Positions 1 to 13,066 of a stretch of 64,000 nucleotides of DNA are shown piece by piece (position 1 is the stretch's first letter; the number at the start of each line of letters is the position of its first letter). Where the stretch lies: contig NC_092567.1 of NCBI RefSeq assembly GCF_037975245.1, positions 20,871,376 to 20,935,375 on the forward strand, written 5' to 3'. Below the pieces are notes generated by a model. It did no database searches and was not told the origin of the DNA. It saw only the letters and a list, made by a program, of their open reading frames with translations. The translations under genes were made by a program, and so were the position numbers. The DNA comes from Apostichopus japonicus. Taxonomy: Eukaryota > Echinodermata > Holothuroidea > Aspidochirotida > Stichopodidae.

Positions 1-719
1 AAATTCTTTCCTTTGTGTTCATGCAAATTATTTTCTAGGGTATCTCGAGATTTTAATTCAGCCAAATAAAACTAATTTAAATAGATTCCGGTTTTTATCG
101 AGAACAATGAACGTGGGGGGTTGAATGCCTGCATAAGTTTCTTCTGCCGTGAGATAGTACTGTCTGAAACTCAATGGACTCTAGTGACAATTGTGCATAG
201 CTTTACATCAAAACGGTTCTGTTCTATACTGTTACTGGGTGATAACAGTTTCTGAAATCTCTCTCTTTATACATATTTATTTATCTACGAGCGTTATATA
301 CAGTAAGGAACGGTAAAACCTGAATGTATACACGTGAGTTATTTATAATATTTGTTCTTTGCAACTAAATGTATCCAACTTAATCCTACACTGAGGATTA
401 GGATTAGGATGGTCAGAGGTAACGCCATTGTGGTCACGTGACTGCGGTTAAGATTGAATCAAGTTTTTTGGCTTGCATGTCCAGAAACTTTTTTGGGGGG
501 AGGGGTAGGGGGGTTGTTAAGTACTGAGTGGTCACCTCCAAGTAGGACTTGTTCGTCAGATGTGAGTAAATCGAGGTGCAACGGATGTCAGCGTCGTTAT
601 GGTGACGCCATGTTTGGTTTACATGCTTAGGTATGTGTTTACCCTATATGATTTATTGTTTTCCTTCTTGAAAGCTTTGTTTATTAATATATTTATTTCT
701 CTTATCGTCTATTCCACAG
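1..719. other. Left edge, no gene seen
   Basis: No coding exon is supported. The stretch holds short G-rich runs near 490-515 and a short GGATTAG repeat near 395-410, too short to be telomeric. Confidence 0.5.
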
Positions 720-813
720 AGTATCTTACCCTTGGGAACAATCGTTATAACAAAGACAACGGAAGGGTCAAATCACGAAAAACCAGTTACAGTACCATTG
801 TTAGCGAGCTAAG
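720..813 (+). other. Candidate upstream exon, possibly 5' UTR of the calcitonin-type gene
   Basis: The 94-nt segment has a good acceptor on its left (pyrimidine-rich, ending TTCCACAG) and a good donor on its right (AAG|GTAAGT). It is open in one frame throughout, beginning EYLTLGNNRYN. The ATG exon of the calcitonin-type gene at 7,312 is itself preceded by an acceptor, so a 5' exon must exist somewhere upstream, and this is the best-looking candidate on the + strand. It could equally be an exon of a gene entering from the left, or a chance match. No transcript evidence is available. Confidence 0.3.
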
Positions 814-1077
814 GTAAGTCTATAACCAAAATTTTGAATTTTTCATATACAACCACTATCTATAATGGGCATGCGCCAACTATGAGGCGGCGCGACCCAA
901 AAGTGCGATAGTGTAAAAGAGAAATAAATGGGTCGTGGGACATTTCCAGAGGTCAGAAATGTTATTTACAGTTTTCGGAGCTTGTCGATGGAGATCGATT
1001 TGGTCCTTTTGTTTGAACATCGAGTCCACAAACTAAACTATAGCTAAATTTCCTGAATTCTGGCTATCGATTATTAG

Positions 1078-1142
1078 GGTGGGGTATCTGGTGGGGTGGT
1101 GGGTTGGTGGGGTGGTTGGGTGGTGGGGTGATGGGGTGGTGG
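1078..1142 (+). repeat. G-rich minisatellite (GGTGGGGT-like), G-quadruplex potential
   Basis: Imperfect tandem GGTGGGGT/GGTTGGGT units over about 65 bp. Many runs of three or four G on the + strand are separated by one or two bases, as in G-quadruplex-forming sequence. Confidence 0.75.
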
Positions 1143-3396
1143 CTTAGTCTTCATGAAGGAACCTGGGTAGTGAACAGAAGACTTTGCGGACAAAATGGCC
1201 CCCCCCCCCCCAAAAAAAAATCTGTTTTGATTAATTAACTTATTTAGTGACTTAGAGCAAATATTCTATGCCATTATATAAGTCTGAAATCTGTATCATT
1301 CATATTGAATGCAACCTATACTGCTTGATGTAATTTATTCATATATTATTCTTTTTGCTTTGAGGGTGGGGGGGGGGGCATGAATTTTAAATGGAAACTT
1401 GTTTGTGACCGTCCAACAATACTCCGAGATGGGGTAGAAATTAACTTTAATATTTAACTGTTATACCTCAACAAGTAACATTTACTGTATTTTATCTGTT
1501 ATGGTCCTATAGGCTGTCCCTTTAAAAGAAAACTGTTAAGACTCATCTCATGAAGAGGTTTCCAATAACGTTAGAGTTCGTGTACACTTTGTGATAAACT
1601 GCACCTGTTTAATATCTGAGCCAAAGATGTTTCATATCTGTCCGTAACGACCTCTGTAGTTTATCATACTTTTTATTATTTTTATTATTAATAGCGACAT
1701 GTGCTTATATATGATTTTAAAAACAACAGACATTTATGTGAGTCGAAAGAATTTTCTCATTTCCTTGCACTATAATTTGTAATTTTCTTCCAACGGTTTC
1801 TTCATGTTAATGATAGTAATAGCAAATGTTTCTTCCCACCCCCCCTCCCCCCTTGTTTTATATTGAAAGTAGAAACCTGTCAGAAATCAATGTTGAGAAC
1901 AGAAAAACGTAGGCTTATCTTTTATTGTATATAACTAAATTGCGCCAAAAAATGTCTGATAATTGCACCATATACAAAATCCACCGAGGTCAATGTGCTT
2001 AGCAACAGTTCGTGCTCGGATTTTGTTTTGTGGGGTTTTTTTTCCCGCGTCATCTGTGTATCATCAAAATCAATATGGTCTATGTATTTACTATGTATTG
2101 CTTGTTTAAGAACTGCAAATCTTTTATCTCTTTATGATTTAAGTTTTCAATGTACGAGACTTTGGTTAGAATTATATGGGGATGGTGTACTTTAAAGGAG
2201 GAACCTCATTGAATAGTTAGAGAAATGGCTCTTCAAAAAAAAAATATCTCAGGCTCAACGATTAAAGTGACTGAACTACTTATTCTACCACACACAAACG
2301 TCAGTTTATGCGTCAGTTTCTCAGATGCAACATAATAGAAAGTTGCGTCATCAGAATTTTATAACTTAAAATTAACAGGTTTACAAAGCATGCCAAAGAA
2401 AAATGGTTGTTGAATGTCACCAAATGGCGCTCTGTTAGTTCATATGAATTTTAAAAAAATTTGGGTTCAGTTCATTTTTTTTATAAACCAGAATTAATTA
2501 AAAGAACTACTTGATAACATTAACATGTAGACCCTACACGGAGGAGCCCATGTAAACATCGATTTAGACTTAAAGGAGCATATCGGAGATTCTGCATATT
2601 TTAACTTTTGGTAAATAAATAGGATAGCACAAAGGTAGTTATAAAATCATTAGGCCTTATCATACTATCACCCATGCATGTTGCTATTCTTATTTCCTTT
2701 TTGGAGTTTATTACATATCAAGAATAAACCGCTGCGTCCCATGCATAAAATTCGTCGTTTGATAGATGTGTTAAATACCGTTTGGCCTTACAGATTACGA
2801 CTAGTACTGCTGTATTGAAGTTTAATACCGTGATGGAGAAGGATTTGAAAAGACCTTCGTTAGTCTTACAACATCAACCAAGAATCCAACAAAATACAAC
2901 GAAAATGTAGAAGTTATGTTCTGCTTTGTCGGGGTATTTTCTTCCCTTTTTTGGGGAAAAAAATCGACTGATCTATGCTGTCGTTTGTGACGATCTGAAC
3001 AAGGCCATCTGTTCGCCTCTGGGGTTGCACGTTCCGAAAGTTAATGTCACCTGATGAAATAATGGTCACAATATTTTTTACAAATATGAAAGTTATCCAA
3101 ATTTATCCCCCCCCCCCAAACACACACCCACACACAAATGAAAGAATACCGGCAGAGAAATTATTTATTTGAAGACAAAATTCAAGGTACTAAGTTTTTA
3201 ATTTACAAATATAGGATGAAAGTGGTAAATTGATCAACAGCAATTTATAACGTTTCTATGTTTGGCTAAGCAAAGCCCCAAGTAAAATTATTGCAGGTAT
3301 AGTGGCCTATATATAATTATGTCTCCGTGCAGACATTCGAAGTGAAAAGGGAAAAGTTGCAGTGAAATATATAAGCACACAATCATGTACTTAAAT

Positions 3397-3713
3397 GGGG
3401 CATATATTGTATTCAGTCATTCCTAAAGATTGCTCCCGATATTTTAATCAAGCAATAATTTGAACCCCACTTCATTGCTTATCATGTTGGATTTTATTAC
3501 ATGATTAAACAGTTTTGCACCTTGCGTGTGAATTTACTTAAATAAGGAAAACGACTTCCTTGGCTCGACAAATATGTGAAAAGTACTAGCATTGTAGTAT
3601 TGTAAACATAAGATAAACTTGTTAATTGAGCATATTTATATTTTATATATATATATATATCTATATATATATGCATATATCATTAAGGAATGACTGAATA
3701 CAATATATGCCCC
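3397..3713. repeat. 28-bp perfect inverted repeat pair
   Basis: The segment 3,397-3,424 (starting GGGGCATATATTG) recurs as its exact reverse complement at 3,686-3,713. About 260 bp of AT-rich sequence lie between. This could be the ends of a small foldback element. A long TA/CA microsatellite starts right after the right arm. Confidence 0.8.
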
Positions 3714-3720
3714 ACATATG

Positions 3721-3784
<64 letters not shown>

Positions 3785-3805
3785 TATATACATATATATA
3801 TGCAC
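3640..3805. repeat. TA/CA microsatellite
   Basis: Runs of TA with a short CA stretch at 3,720-3,732, then about 70 bp of TA. The right arm of the 28-bp inverted repeat interrupts it. Confidence 0.85.
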
Positions 3806-4587
3806 TAGCTAAGTGCGGTATGAACACAAAACGTGATCAGATCGCCATGGGCATTTTTCGTGACATCAACATGCGCAGCAAGTGTGTTGGGTATATACGT
3901 AAGTGTTGAGTTCTTGATATTGACAATTTCTTTTGAGCTTTGTGGAATAAAAATATATCCTGTGGTTATTTGCAAAATTCAACAATTTTCACGGAAGTTT
4001 GATACGTATTACAACAATGTTTTTTTGTCTTAGTTCTTTTTTTCTTTTTGCCTTTCTGGCATTTTGGCTTAAAGAAGTCAACGAAGTATGTTCAATAGGG
4101 AAACAAATGCAGGCACACGTAAACACTTTGCTACGAACCACGGAATGTATTTTGATGAGAATTCAACATGGCGTCGGCGCTCTCCTAGACATGCAAATCT
4201 ACACAAAATCTGGCCTTTTCTCAAGAGGCCGTTACCACTGGCAGGTTGTAGTTACTGGCTAACATCACGTAACACTTGAACACCACCGATTGGGGCATAT
4301 ATTCAACCGTCAAATGCATCTCGGTTTACGATGACGACACCGCAGCTCTCTTGGTGTACGTGTATCACATCGACGGTATAGATGTAGTCTGGTTTATCTG
4401 CATAATATATGACCAATACAAGTATATCAATAGAGAGGTGAAACATTCTCAAGCACTTGTTTCAAATACATAATTAGTGGGTTCACTGCGGTCTTACATA
4501 CCCCCCCCCCTTTGTTTGAATAAAATTACTGCATAATTACATCCGTTTATTTTCAAATATATACAACCACACACACATAAACACACT

Positions 4588-4638
4588 CATATATATTAAT
4601 ATATAAATATATCTATATTAATATATAAATATAGATAT

Positions 4639-4682
<44 letters not shown>
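4588..4682. repeat. AT microsatellite
   Basis: Imperfect ATATAAATAT units grading into about 45 bp of pure TA. Confidence 0.85.
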
Positions 4683-4684
<2 letters not shown>

Positions 4685-5820
4685 TGTACATAACTTAAAT
4701 GTAACGGCATATTTATTCGAAGACCCCCACTCCCCCACCCCCTCCCCCTCTATCTCCTCTTATCAACACCTCAACCATCCGAAGTATTTACCGTCAGTAT
4801 TGATAATACTAAACATGCAATGCTCTGTATAGCTGTATGGAGTTCCTATACATTATTCATTCTCTTCTTTGCGATTTAAGTGACAATCCTTCCCATCCAC
4901 CCATCCGAGTCCGCACCCACCGCCAACCCAACCCCCCCCCCCCCGAACCCTATCCCTATTCAACTCCGCTGTGGTTATTGAACACTCGTTTGTGGATGCA
5001 TCTGTTCATCCATTTTATCACTCAAGGTTTTCATAACCTCAAAGCTAAACGTAAAATCCAAGATGGATACATCACACCAAATGGCAATATTTGTCACCGA
5101 GATTTCAGACTAGAATGCCAGAATTTATTAGGTTGACTGATTGCTTTCAAAGTTCTCCTCTTGAAACAAACAAACAAAACAAAAATTAAATAGAAAATGT
5201 CTGGCTAATTTGACTATCGTGAGATCAAACAAGATTACACGTCCGTTGTTTAGACCAAATGTTTTGACATAAATCAATATGGTTCATCTCGATTCGATAA
5301 ATTACAAAAAGAAAATCTCTCACCGCTCTCAAAAATCCCCAAAGATTGATAATTCATTTTAATGGTCGAAACCCCAACAGATTTGACTTTTTTGTTTATT
5401 GGAAAATTTAATCCTTTACTCCACTTTGGTGGTAAATCCAGCATCCTTTCTAAAAAAGATTCCTTTTTTGTGTTTTTTCTCACTCTCTCTATCTCTAGTT
5501 TTTTTCCATCTCCTTCGAAAACCAATCGACATATAATCTTGTCCTCTTCTTCAAGAGAGCTTTAGGCGATTTGAAAGAAAATTTGTCCCTCCAGGAGTCA
5601 GCTCTGGTCACATAGATCAACTTTAAAAGTCAGTGAATCGGAAATGCGCTGAAAAGTTTTAGGTCACCTTCGCTGTAAGGATAAGTGTAGAAACGTGGCT
5701 ATACATTTTGAGCATCAAACATTAAGTTATTGATTAACGGACTCGAATCTTCAAATGGTGCTTTATCCGCCTTCCACCCAACAAGCGTAAATAAGCAGTT
5801 TTGACGTAAATCTTCCAAAC

Positions 5821-5825
<5 letters not shown>

Positions 5826-5871
<46 letters not shown>

Positions 5872-5960
5872 TATATATATATTGTATATATATTATATAT
5901 ATATTATATATATTATAAATATATATTATAAATATATATTATATATATATATATATATAT
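5826..5960. repeat. AT microsatellite
   Basis: About 135 bp of TA dinucleotides with TATTA and AAATA interruptions. Confidence 0.85.
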
Positions 5961-6543
5961 AAAATCTCCAGAATTATGTAATGTATCTTAGATATTACGT
6001 CACTATACATAAATGTCGTCACATGTACGAGAGAAAGAGAGAGAAATATGTACACGCATTTTGTTTATACACGCGATCTACAAATAGATAGGCCTATTTC
6101 CATCTCGGAAGTGTTTCTATGGAAACAGCTTGTTGACAGCATATATTGGTTATAGCAATTGGCACAATCATTTCTTAGAAAGGCAGAGGTTTATATCCCA
6201 ATATTATTTTTTTTTACTTTAATCCATGTAAAGCCATTTCTCGTGTAATCAATCATTGCATATATCTGATTGAAAGGAAAATAATTGCTATGGCTATCCT
6301 AGAGATGAAAGAACGGATATTGGAAGCTAATGAAATGAGAGCTATTCGTTCAAAAAAGAATATTAGACTTGTCTAGATGTCAAATCAGATTAAAGTTTTA
6401 TTGCTTTTATTTTTTTGGTAATCTTCTTTTTCTTTTCTTTTTATCGATCTGTTGAAAAGCGACATATATCACTTCTGTGGTCGTATTTTGGCATCTTAAT
6501 TTCTGTCTCTGTAATTCGTCATTCCATATAAACTTTTAACTTC

Positions 6544-6592
6544 GTATTAGCAGGGAGCTGCTACTATTAGAGTAGCAGCTCCCTGGTATTAG
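6544..6592. mobile_element. 35-bp perfect hairpin flanked by 7-bp direct repeats
   Basis: A 15-bp arm CAGGGAGCTGCTACT (6,551-6,565) faces its exact reverse complement (6,571-6,585) across a 5-nt loop. The heptamer GTATTAG abuts it on both sides (6,544-6,550 and 6,586-6,592). This is the layout of a tiny transposon remnant: terminal inverted repeats plus target-site duplication. The CAGGG start recalls hAT ends, though hAT duplications are normally 8 bp. A structured RNA element is an alternative. Confidence 0.6.
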
Positions 6593-6599
6593 TGACAAT

Positions 6600-7020
6600 A
6601 ACACATCCCTGGATATCGCAATGTATATAGAACAATACAAATATAACAATGTAAATATAACAATGTAACTAGAACAATGTCAATATTACCATGTAAATAT
6701 AACAATGCACATATGATAATGTTAATATAACAATGCAAACATTTCAACGTAAACAACAATTCATGTGTTGCATTTTGCAGGATGTAAACCTGACAATGAA
6801 AATTTAACAATGCAAACATGACAATACAACCATAAAAGTCAAAACAATAACAATATAAATGTGTTTTGTTTTCTTCTCCAGCTATAACAATGCAAATATA
6901 ACAATACTAACATAACAATGCTTATGTAACACTTACAATACGGATGGGACAACGCACACCAACATCTTTTACAACATATATAACAATGAAAATTATAACA
7001 ATGCGGATATAACAATAAAG
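6600..7020 (+). repeat. Degenerate AACAATG-(N)n minisatellite
   Basis: The core ATAACAATG recurs more than 20 times at variable spacing of about 12-20 bp, as in TATAACAATGTAAA and ATAACAATGCAAA. Partly open frames on the minus strand through this block come from the repeat and are not genes. Confidence 0.75.
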
Positions 7021-7311
7021 ACAAGTCAAGTTCCCGCAACATTTTAAGGTTTGAAAGAGGAGAGTCACGCAAGTTATACGTTGTGGTATAACTTGAAGTT
7101 GAGTTCATCCCAAAAACCTCATGTTGACTCAACTAGATTCAAGGAAACCTTGTATAAGAGTTATTCCATGAGGAGTTGGCTCACCTAGAAACCTCATATT
7201 GACTAAACTATAGATCAAAGGAAACCTTGTATAAAATCCCTTAAATTCAGTTTTGAATATTTATATTTGTTTTACTCTTCATGTTCATACCGTTTTCCTT
7301 CTCTTCCACAG

Positions 7312-7408
7312 GAACGCTCTTTAAAATGAAGGCCAGTTTGGCGGTACCCATTACACTATGTATGTTTTGTTATCTACTTGTTACAGTAACATCAGTAACT
7401 ATTAACAG
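7312..7408 (+). CDS. CT: Calcitonin-type precursor, exon 1 (signal peptide)
   Basis: The exon starts after the acceptor TTCCACAG and contains 14 nt of leader, then ATG at 7,326. It encodes residues 1-27: MKASLAVP, then a hydrophobic core including LCMFCYLLVTV, which is a typical secretory signal peptide. It ends at the donor CAG|GTAAGA, leaving two bases of a codon (phase 2). No other ATG lies between the acceptor and 7,326. Confidence 0.85.
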
Positions 7409-10400
7409 GTAAGAAATGAACCACGCCCCACCCCACCCCCCATTTTTTTTTTTTTTTAAATCCTTTATTCCTTTATTTCTATGATACAAACTTAATTCTA
7501 AATGCCTTGAACATCTCTAAAACCTTGAAAATATACTCTCTTTACGGATGTCGAGAATTATCACTCTGTATGAGGAGGGACTGTTGTTTTGCTTCTCACA
7601 AGTCAAAGATATTCCATTAAGTTAGTTCTAAATAAAGCGAAAATTATACTTTTTTTGTGTAGTGCTATACTTTTTGAGTGAAGTAACTATTTGTGAAGAA
7701 GAGAATAATTTCATTTATCAAAATAATTGATTGATCATCCCGGATATTAAACTCAAAGAGAGAAGTCTCACCCATCCGTGTGGAATTAATTTTGCAGAAC
7801 AAACCGTGCGAAAATGTAGCATACAAATGGTTCTAAACTCACTAGCATCAAACCATTAAACAAATCAGTTTTAATCAATTTACATCTTAGCAATGTTTTT
7901 TAGCTCATGATATAAGTTAAGTTAAGCATAACAATTTCATTTTTCTTGTATACGCCTTCCATCGATACTGAAAAAACAGCCCTCCGCACATATTTCTGAA
8001 CAGGGACTCTGCAAACATCACATTAATAATGACCATCCCTAAAGGGATATCGTCATCATTTCAAATTGTCAAAGAAGAATGAATATTCATTTGATTATAG
8101 CTGAGAGGTTGATCAGTCTTATCACGAAGAAGGGGGGAGTGAAAATTGTAGAAACAAATCTTTCGCCATTAATAATTGTCTCGAGAAATTCTTTACCATC
8201 ACGTCGGTTTGCATTTATAATACTGTCAATCTGTTACCGTTTACAATCCATCCACTTAGCTATACGTGACTAGACCCACGTTTAAGGATTTCTGCCTCTT
8301 GTGCAATTTTTTTTTTCATTTTTTTCTTCTCTGTTTTGGTATTTGTATTAATCTTGTGAGTCCAAATTTATTTTTATTTTATTTTTTAACTGCATGTCAC
8401 TTTTCCTTCATATTTGGGATTTGGAAAAAATGTTTTGGTCACTGGGGATAATTAAAAGCTAGAGGATTGGGGGGGGGGGTGTACCTTCTTTTATTTCATT
8501 TGGGAGTTAGAAAGAGAAAAGGGGTACTTGTTTATTATTGTCATTAAACCGTTGGTGCATTTGAACAAACACAGAGGATTATAGTCACGTGGGTAACAAC
8601 ATTCAAGGGGTTGTGTGTTCATCTTTTTTTCGACGTAGCCAAGTGGGAACCAAGCAAGGTCCTTTGTGAACCCCATTCACCGCCAAGCATCCTTCCCTCC
8701 TTTTCCCAAGAAACAGAGGAAAAATCAATACCTACCACAGGTCAAGTCTTTTTCATGTGCTTGAAACACAACAATTATCCAGTGCCCGAATAACAAACGC
8801 GAATACTGGAAGGAATAATTTGATGGCTGACGTGGAATTTCTTTAGCAAAATTATTGAAAGGTTTCTGCATATTATATTATATTATATCATATTTAAAAG
8901 TGCTATGAGAGTCTGCCCCGGATCACACGCAATCAACCAGAGCAAAAAAACTTATAAAAAATATTTATATCAACTAAGGAAATCATGACGTCAATGATTT
9001 AAATCGAATCATATATTAAAAAGAAAGAAAGTTCCGTTTTATTCTTGCCACACTTTTATTTTTTTTAATTCCCTAGATAGTCAACTACCCATCTATAATT
9101 TGCAAATTTACTTCGTTTAGTTGTAATTATGAATATTTTCATTGGTAAATTGCAGACATTTAAGATGATATATTTTCACCAATCAATATTTTAGTCAAAT
9201 GGCAATACTGTGATATAGTGGTTTTGTATTTCAATTTTTGGTGGATTAATTTTTCATTACCATAGTTTGCGCGACTTTATTAAACTATCAGTTGATCTTT
9301 AAACAATGTATTTTTCAAGAGGTTTTCATTAATATAGCAGGAATTTTTTCATTCATTTTTCCTGGAATTCAAACGTCATTTTCTCGACAGATTTGTGTCA
9401 TAGAAACATGACATTTTTTGACGTGATGTAGTGTAGGTAAATATTTTGCGAAGTGGAAGGTTGCCTGTATCATTGTCTTAGGGGCGAGAAGGGGAGGGGA
9501 GGGGTAGGGAGAGGGGGAGGGCGAAGGGCGAGGAAATGGTTACAGTATTCACTTGATATGCCGAACACATGTGTGTAAGGTGTTTTTGATGCCGTGGTTC
9601 TAACAGTCTTTCTTTTTCATTTTTCCTTGTCCATGTTGTAGACCGAACGCCGGCTTGGAATTATCAAGACAGTATCCCGAATTATATGAAAAAATTCTTC
9701 GCCAACTTATTAACGAACCAACGCAGTACGTATACCAATCTGGTATAGGTGGCAGAAATGACAGGCTTGAAACGCTCACATTACATGCTTATACCTCAAT
9801 TGTCTATAGCAGTCTATAAATACTCCATTATATTATAAGTGTTTCGACCGTGTCATAAAACTATTGCGTGTATGCCCCTACCCCTATCCATCTCCTCCCC
9901 TCCCCTCCCACCTCAAACTAACTTTGTTGTTTACATTTACACCCCGCACCCTTCCACCTCTTGTGAAATTAACTGCGGTATTTTTTTTATTTTTTATAAC
10001 TAACCATAGCATTAAAGAAAATAGAATGAAATCAAAATATAAAATAGATATTAATTTGTATGATATTTAAACGTGACCATATGACGTTAGAGCATGGACA
10101 ATATATAACGTATCATCAATCATCCATGCTTCTAATTTAAATATATTCAATTAATTAACGAATACTCGTGGACTCGAACTATAGGTTGTAAAGTTGTCCT
10201 CCGTAGCAAACTTAGCGACTGGACTCGAGTCATAAAAAATTACTGGCAGTGATGCGATTTGAACTTAGATATTATGTGACATCGTCACAACTCCAGAACT
10301 GTACGTGTGTGTGTGAGTCACGTGGCAAGGAATTTCAGAACTCTTACTCTGTTTAATGATAGCATATTTGTTTGTTGTTTTTAAAAAGGAAATCTCTTTT

Positions 10401-13021
10401 TGTATCTGTAAAATCAACTAATGGGATTATGTTTGTGTCGCTCCGGTTTTCTTTTTTTTTTTCTCCATTTTTGGAAGCTGTGACCTCACAGTACACAAAA
10501 CCTAAATGGCTTCATGAAACATTAAAAATTGTCTGAACGTGGTGTTACCCTCCCCCCTATCCCTACCTCCAACCCCCTCCCCTTCCCCGCTTACTTCATG
10601 CACATTTTCTCATATATACATATAGTCATATACCAAATCACCGTATATTCACCTTTAACCCCTTTCCCTACTATATTCATGTTCATGTCTCGAGTCACAG
10701 CAGGAGATCAAAGTCGTGTCGGTTGCGGCAATTTAAACTACACGTGACTTGGGCCATGACTCGTTGCAAATGTTCCCTCTGCTATAACCATGTTATTTGC
10801 ATGATTTTATTCTTTCTTGTTATTATTAATAACTCATTATTAATATTATTAGTACTATTATGATTATTGATTCTATTTCTTGTTGCCGCAGATACAAACG
10901 GAGTTGCTCAAATAAGTTTGCTGGTTGTGCACACATGAAAGTCGCTAATGCAGTATTAAAACAGAATAGCAGGGGTCAACAGCAATTTAAATTTGGATCG
11001 GCTGGTCCCGGAAAACGAAGTTTTCCTTATCTTGACCTCGAGTGAGCCACGTGACAGCCAAACCACCCCCTTACGTCATTGTCTACTTTAAAGCTGGTCA
11101 TTGTTATGTTAATAAGTTGAGTTGCATATGAATATGAATATTCATATTAAATTAATATGGGAGTGCAGTTAAAAACATTAAAGGCAACAAGGTGGAAAGA
11201 GAAACAAGGGTTGAGGGTAAGGTTTTATTTCATAACAATAGTTTAAGAAATTTTCAATTTTCAGTTGCGTCCTCAAAAATCGCAGTTAGTAAGTAGGAAA
11301 TGTCAGATTGCGACAAGAAGACATTGGCCCAGAATGTTGTATGCAGAGTTGGCTAGGCTAGGTTAGGTATATCCACTTATGAAGTATGGTAGGTGAACAT
11401 AAAATATAAATAGGTTTTTTTCATTTTTTACTGCGGTTATGAAAAGAAGCCGATGTTCCTAACATTTAAACTGTAATCTACACTACTGCCAAACCAAGAA
11501 TAAGTAACAAAAGAAGTTAATATCCAGGGATATTTAATAACGAGAAAAAATAAGCTGCAAATTCCCCTATAACCCTGAAGCATTCCCCCATATTTGTTAG
11601 TTCCAAAACCACAAATAAACCAGTGACCACTGCAGTTTGAAAGAGCGACAAGGTCAAAGTTGAAATGAGGCACACTGAGTATTGGTGGCGGCATTAATGA
11701 AATCTAAGCCCAATTATCAAAGCCGTTTTGGAAACAGATTGGACTTGATACAAGTCGTAACCATATACAGACGACTTGATTTCAGAATTGTGTAACTGTG
11801 TTGGTCTGAACCTAGAATCATATAAACAGGCAAACATTTATTTGGAATTAGTATTATTCTTATTACATACTGTTATAACCGTTTACTGATATAAATCTGA
11901 GAGAAAATATCAGCTTTAAAGTAGACTTTAAGGAGTGTGGTTTGGCTATATTTGTTTTTGTTTTTTGCAAGATATAAAAAAAGGAGAATACTGCTCCTAT
12001 TTGTAGAATATCATTATATCATGTGACATATTATAAGCATGGAGCATGCGCATGACAAAGTACCTTTAACCTTACATTATAACATTGATTATATGTATGT
12101 AACCGGTTATTCATTATTCTCCTTGCAAATAAGAAAAAGCATAGGAAATATTATATTTAAACTCCTTTTGATGATCCGGTATAGCGCCATCGAGTTTTCA
12201 TCAAGTCTGCTTAAAAAAAAGCGTGGCGGTATTTTCCTTTTTCTATAATCTGAATATTATTAACCTGCATGTTATCACAAATAATATACATGTTGCATGT
12301 AAAATCAACTACTAACCAAATCTTTCAATATTGCTATATTCATTGGACTAACCTTCAACCTACTAGACTTCACACCCCATCACCCCTTCCCCCTCCCATT
12401 ACTCATCACCCCTTCCCCCTCCCATTTACCCCTTCCCCTCCCACCATCCCATCATTGCAATGTTCGTATAACTCCAAGTTCCACCAAGCTTGCAGGACCT
12501 TAAAAAATCACTCGAGTGATACTTGTAACAAATAGACAATATCTGTTTAAAAACAGGTACTTGGAAGCCAAGTAGGTGGGTGGAGAAAGTGGGGCCGGAT
12601 AGGTGGGTTGGATATTTCAGCTGATATGGTGGGCCGGGTAGGAAGGCTGATAAGGTGGGCCGGATTCGTGGAACAAATAGACAATTTACTCTGCTTGCAC
12701 AGCATAATTTTATTTTTTCCACTAATATAATCCACTCTAATTTTCAAAATAATGAAGAAAGGTTACACGATAGCAAAGTAGACAGATGTGCTCCTCATTA
12801 TCGACGACAGTACGATTATCGTATGGCACATTTTGGGCTCCGTACAAAAAAAATCTGTGAATCCCTCCTAATCATCAAGCACTCTTTGATGCGTCTAATC
12901 CCTCCCCCCCCCTACCCCACCCTCCTAACTCAACCACCAGTTTTTTACCTTTTTTTTCAATTCATTCACTCTCTAGCTGTCAAGACAATAACTCTATAGA
13001 TAAATGATATATTATAATTAA

Positions 13022-13066
<45 letters not shown>

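Larger units (their letters stand above)
814..6543. other. Gene-free stretch with simple repeats
   Basis: No exon is supported. It holds a G-rich minisatellite at 1,078-1,142, a 28-bp inverted repeat pair at 3,397 and 3,686, and three AT microsatellite blocks near 3.65-3.8, 4.59-4.68 and 5.83-5.96 kb. If the exon at 720 is real, this lies inside the first intron of the calcitonin-type gene. Confidence 0.5.

Noticed and set aside
392-412. Telomere-like GGATTAGGATTAGGAT
   Set aside because: Only three imperfect units; also isolated GGTTAGGGT pairs near 42,925-42,950.
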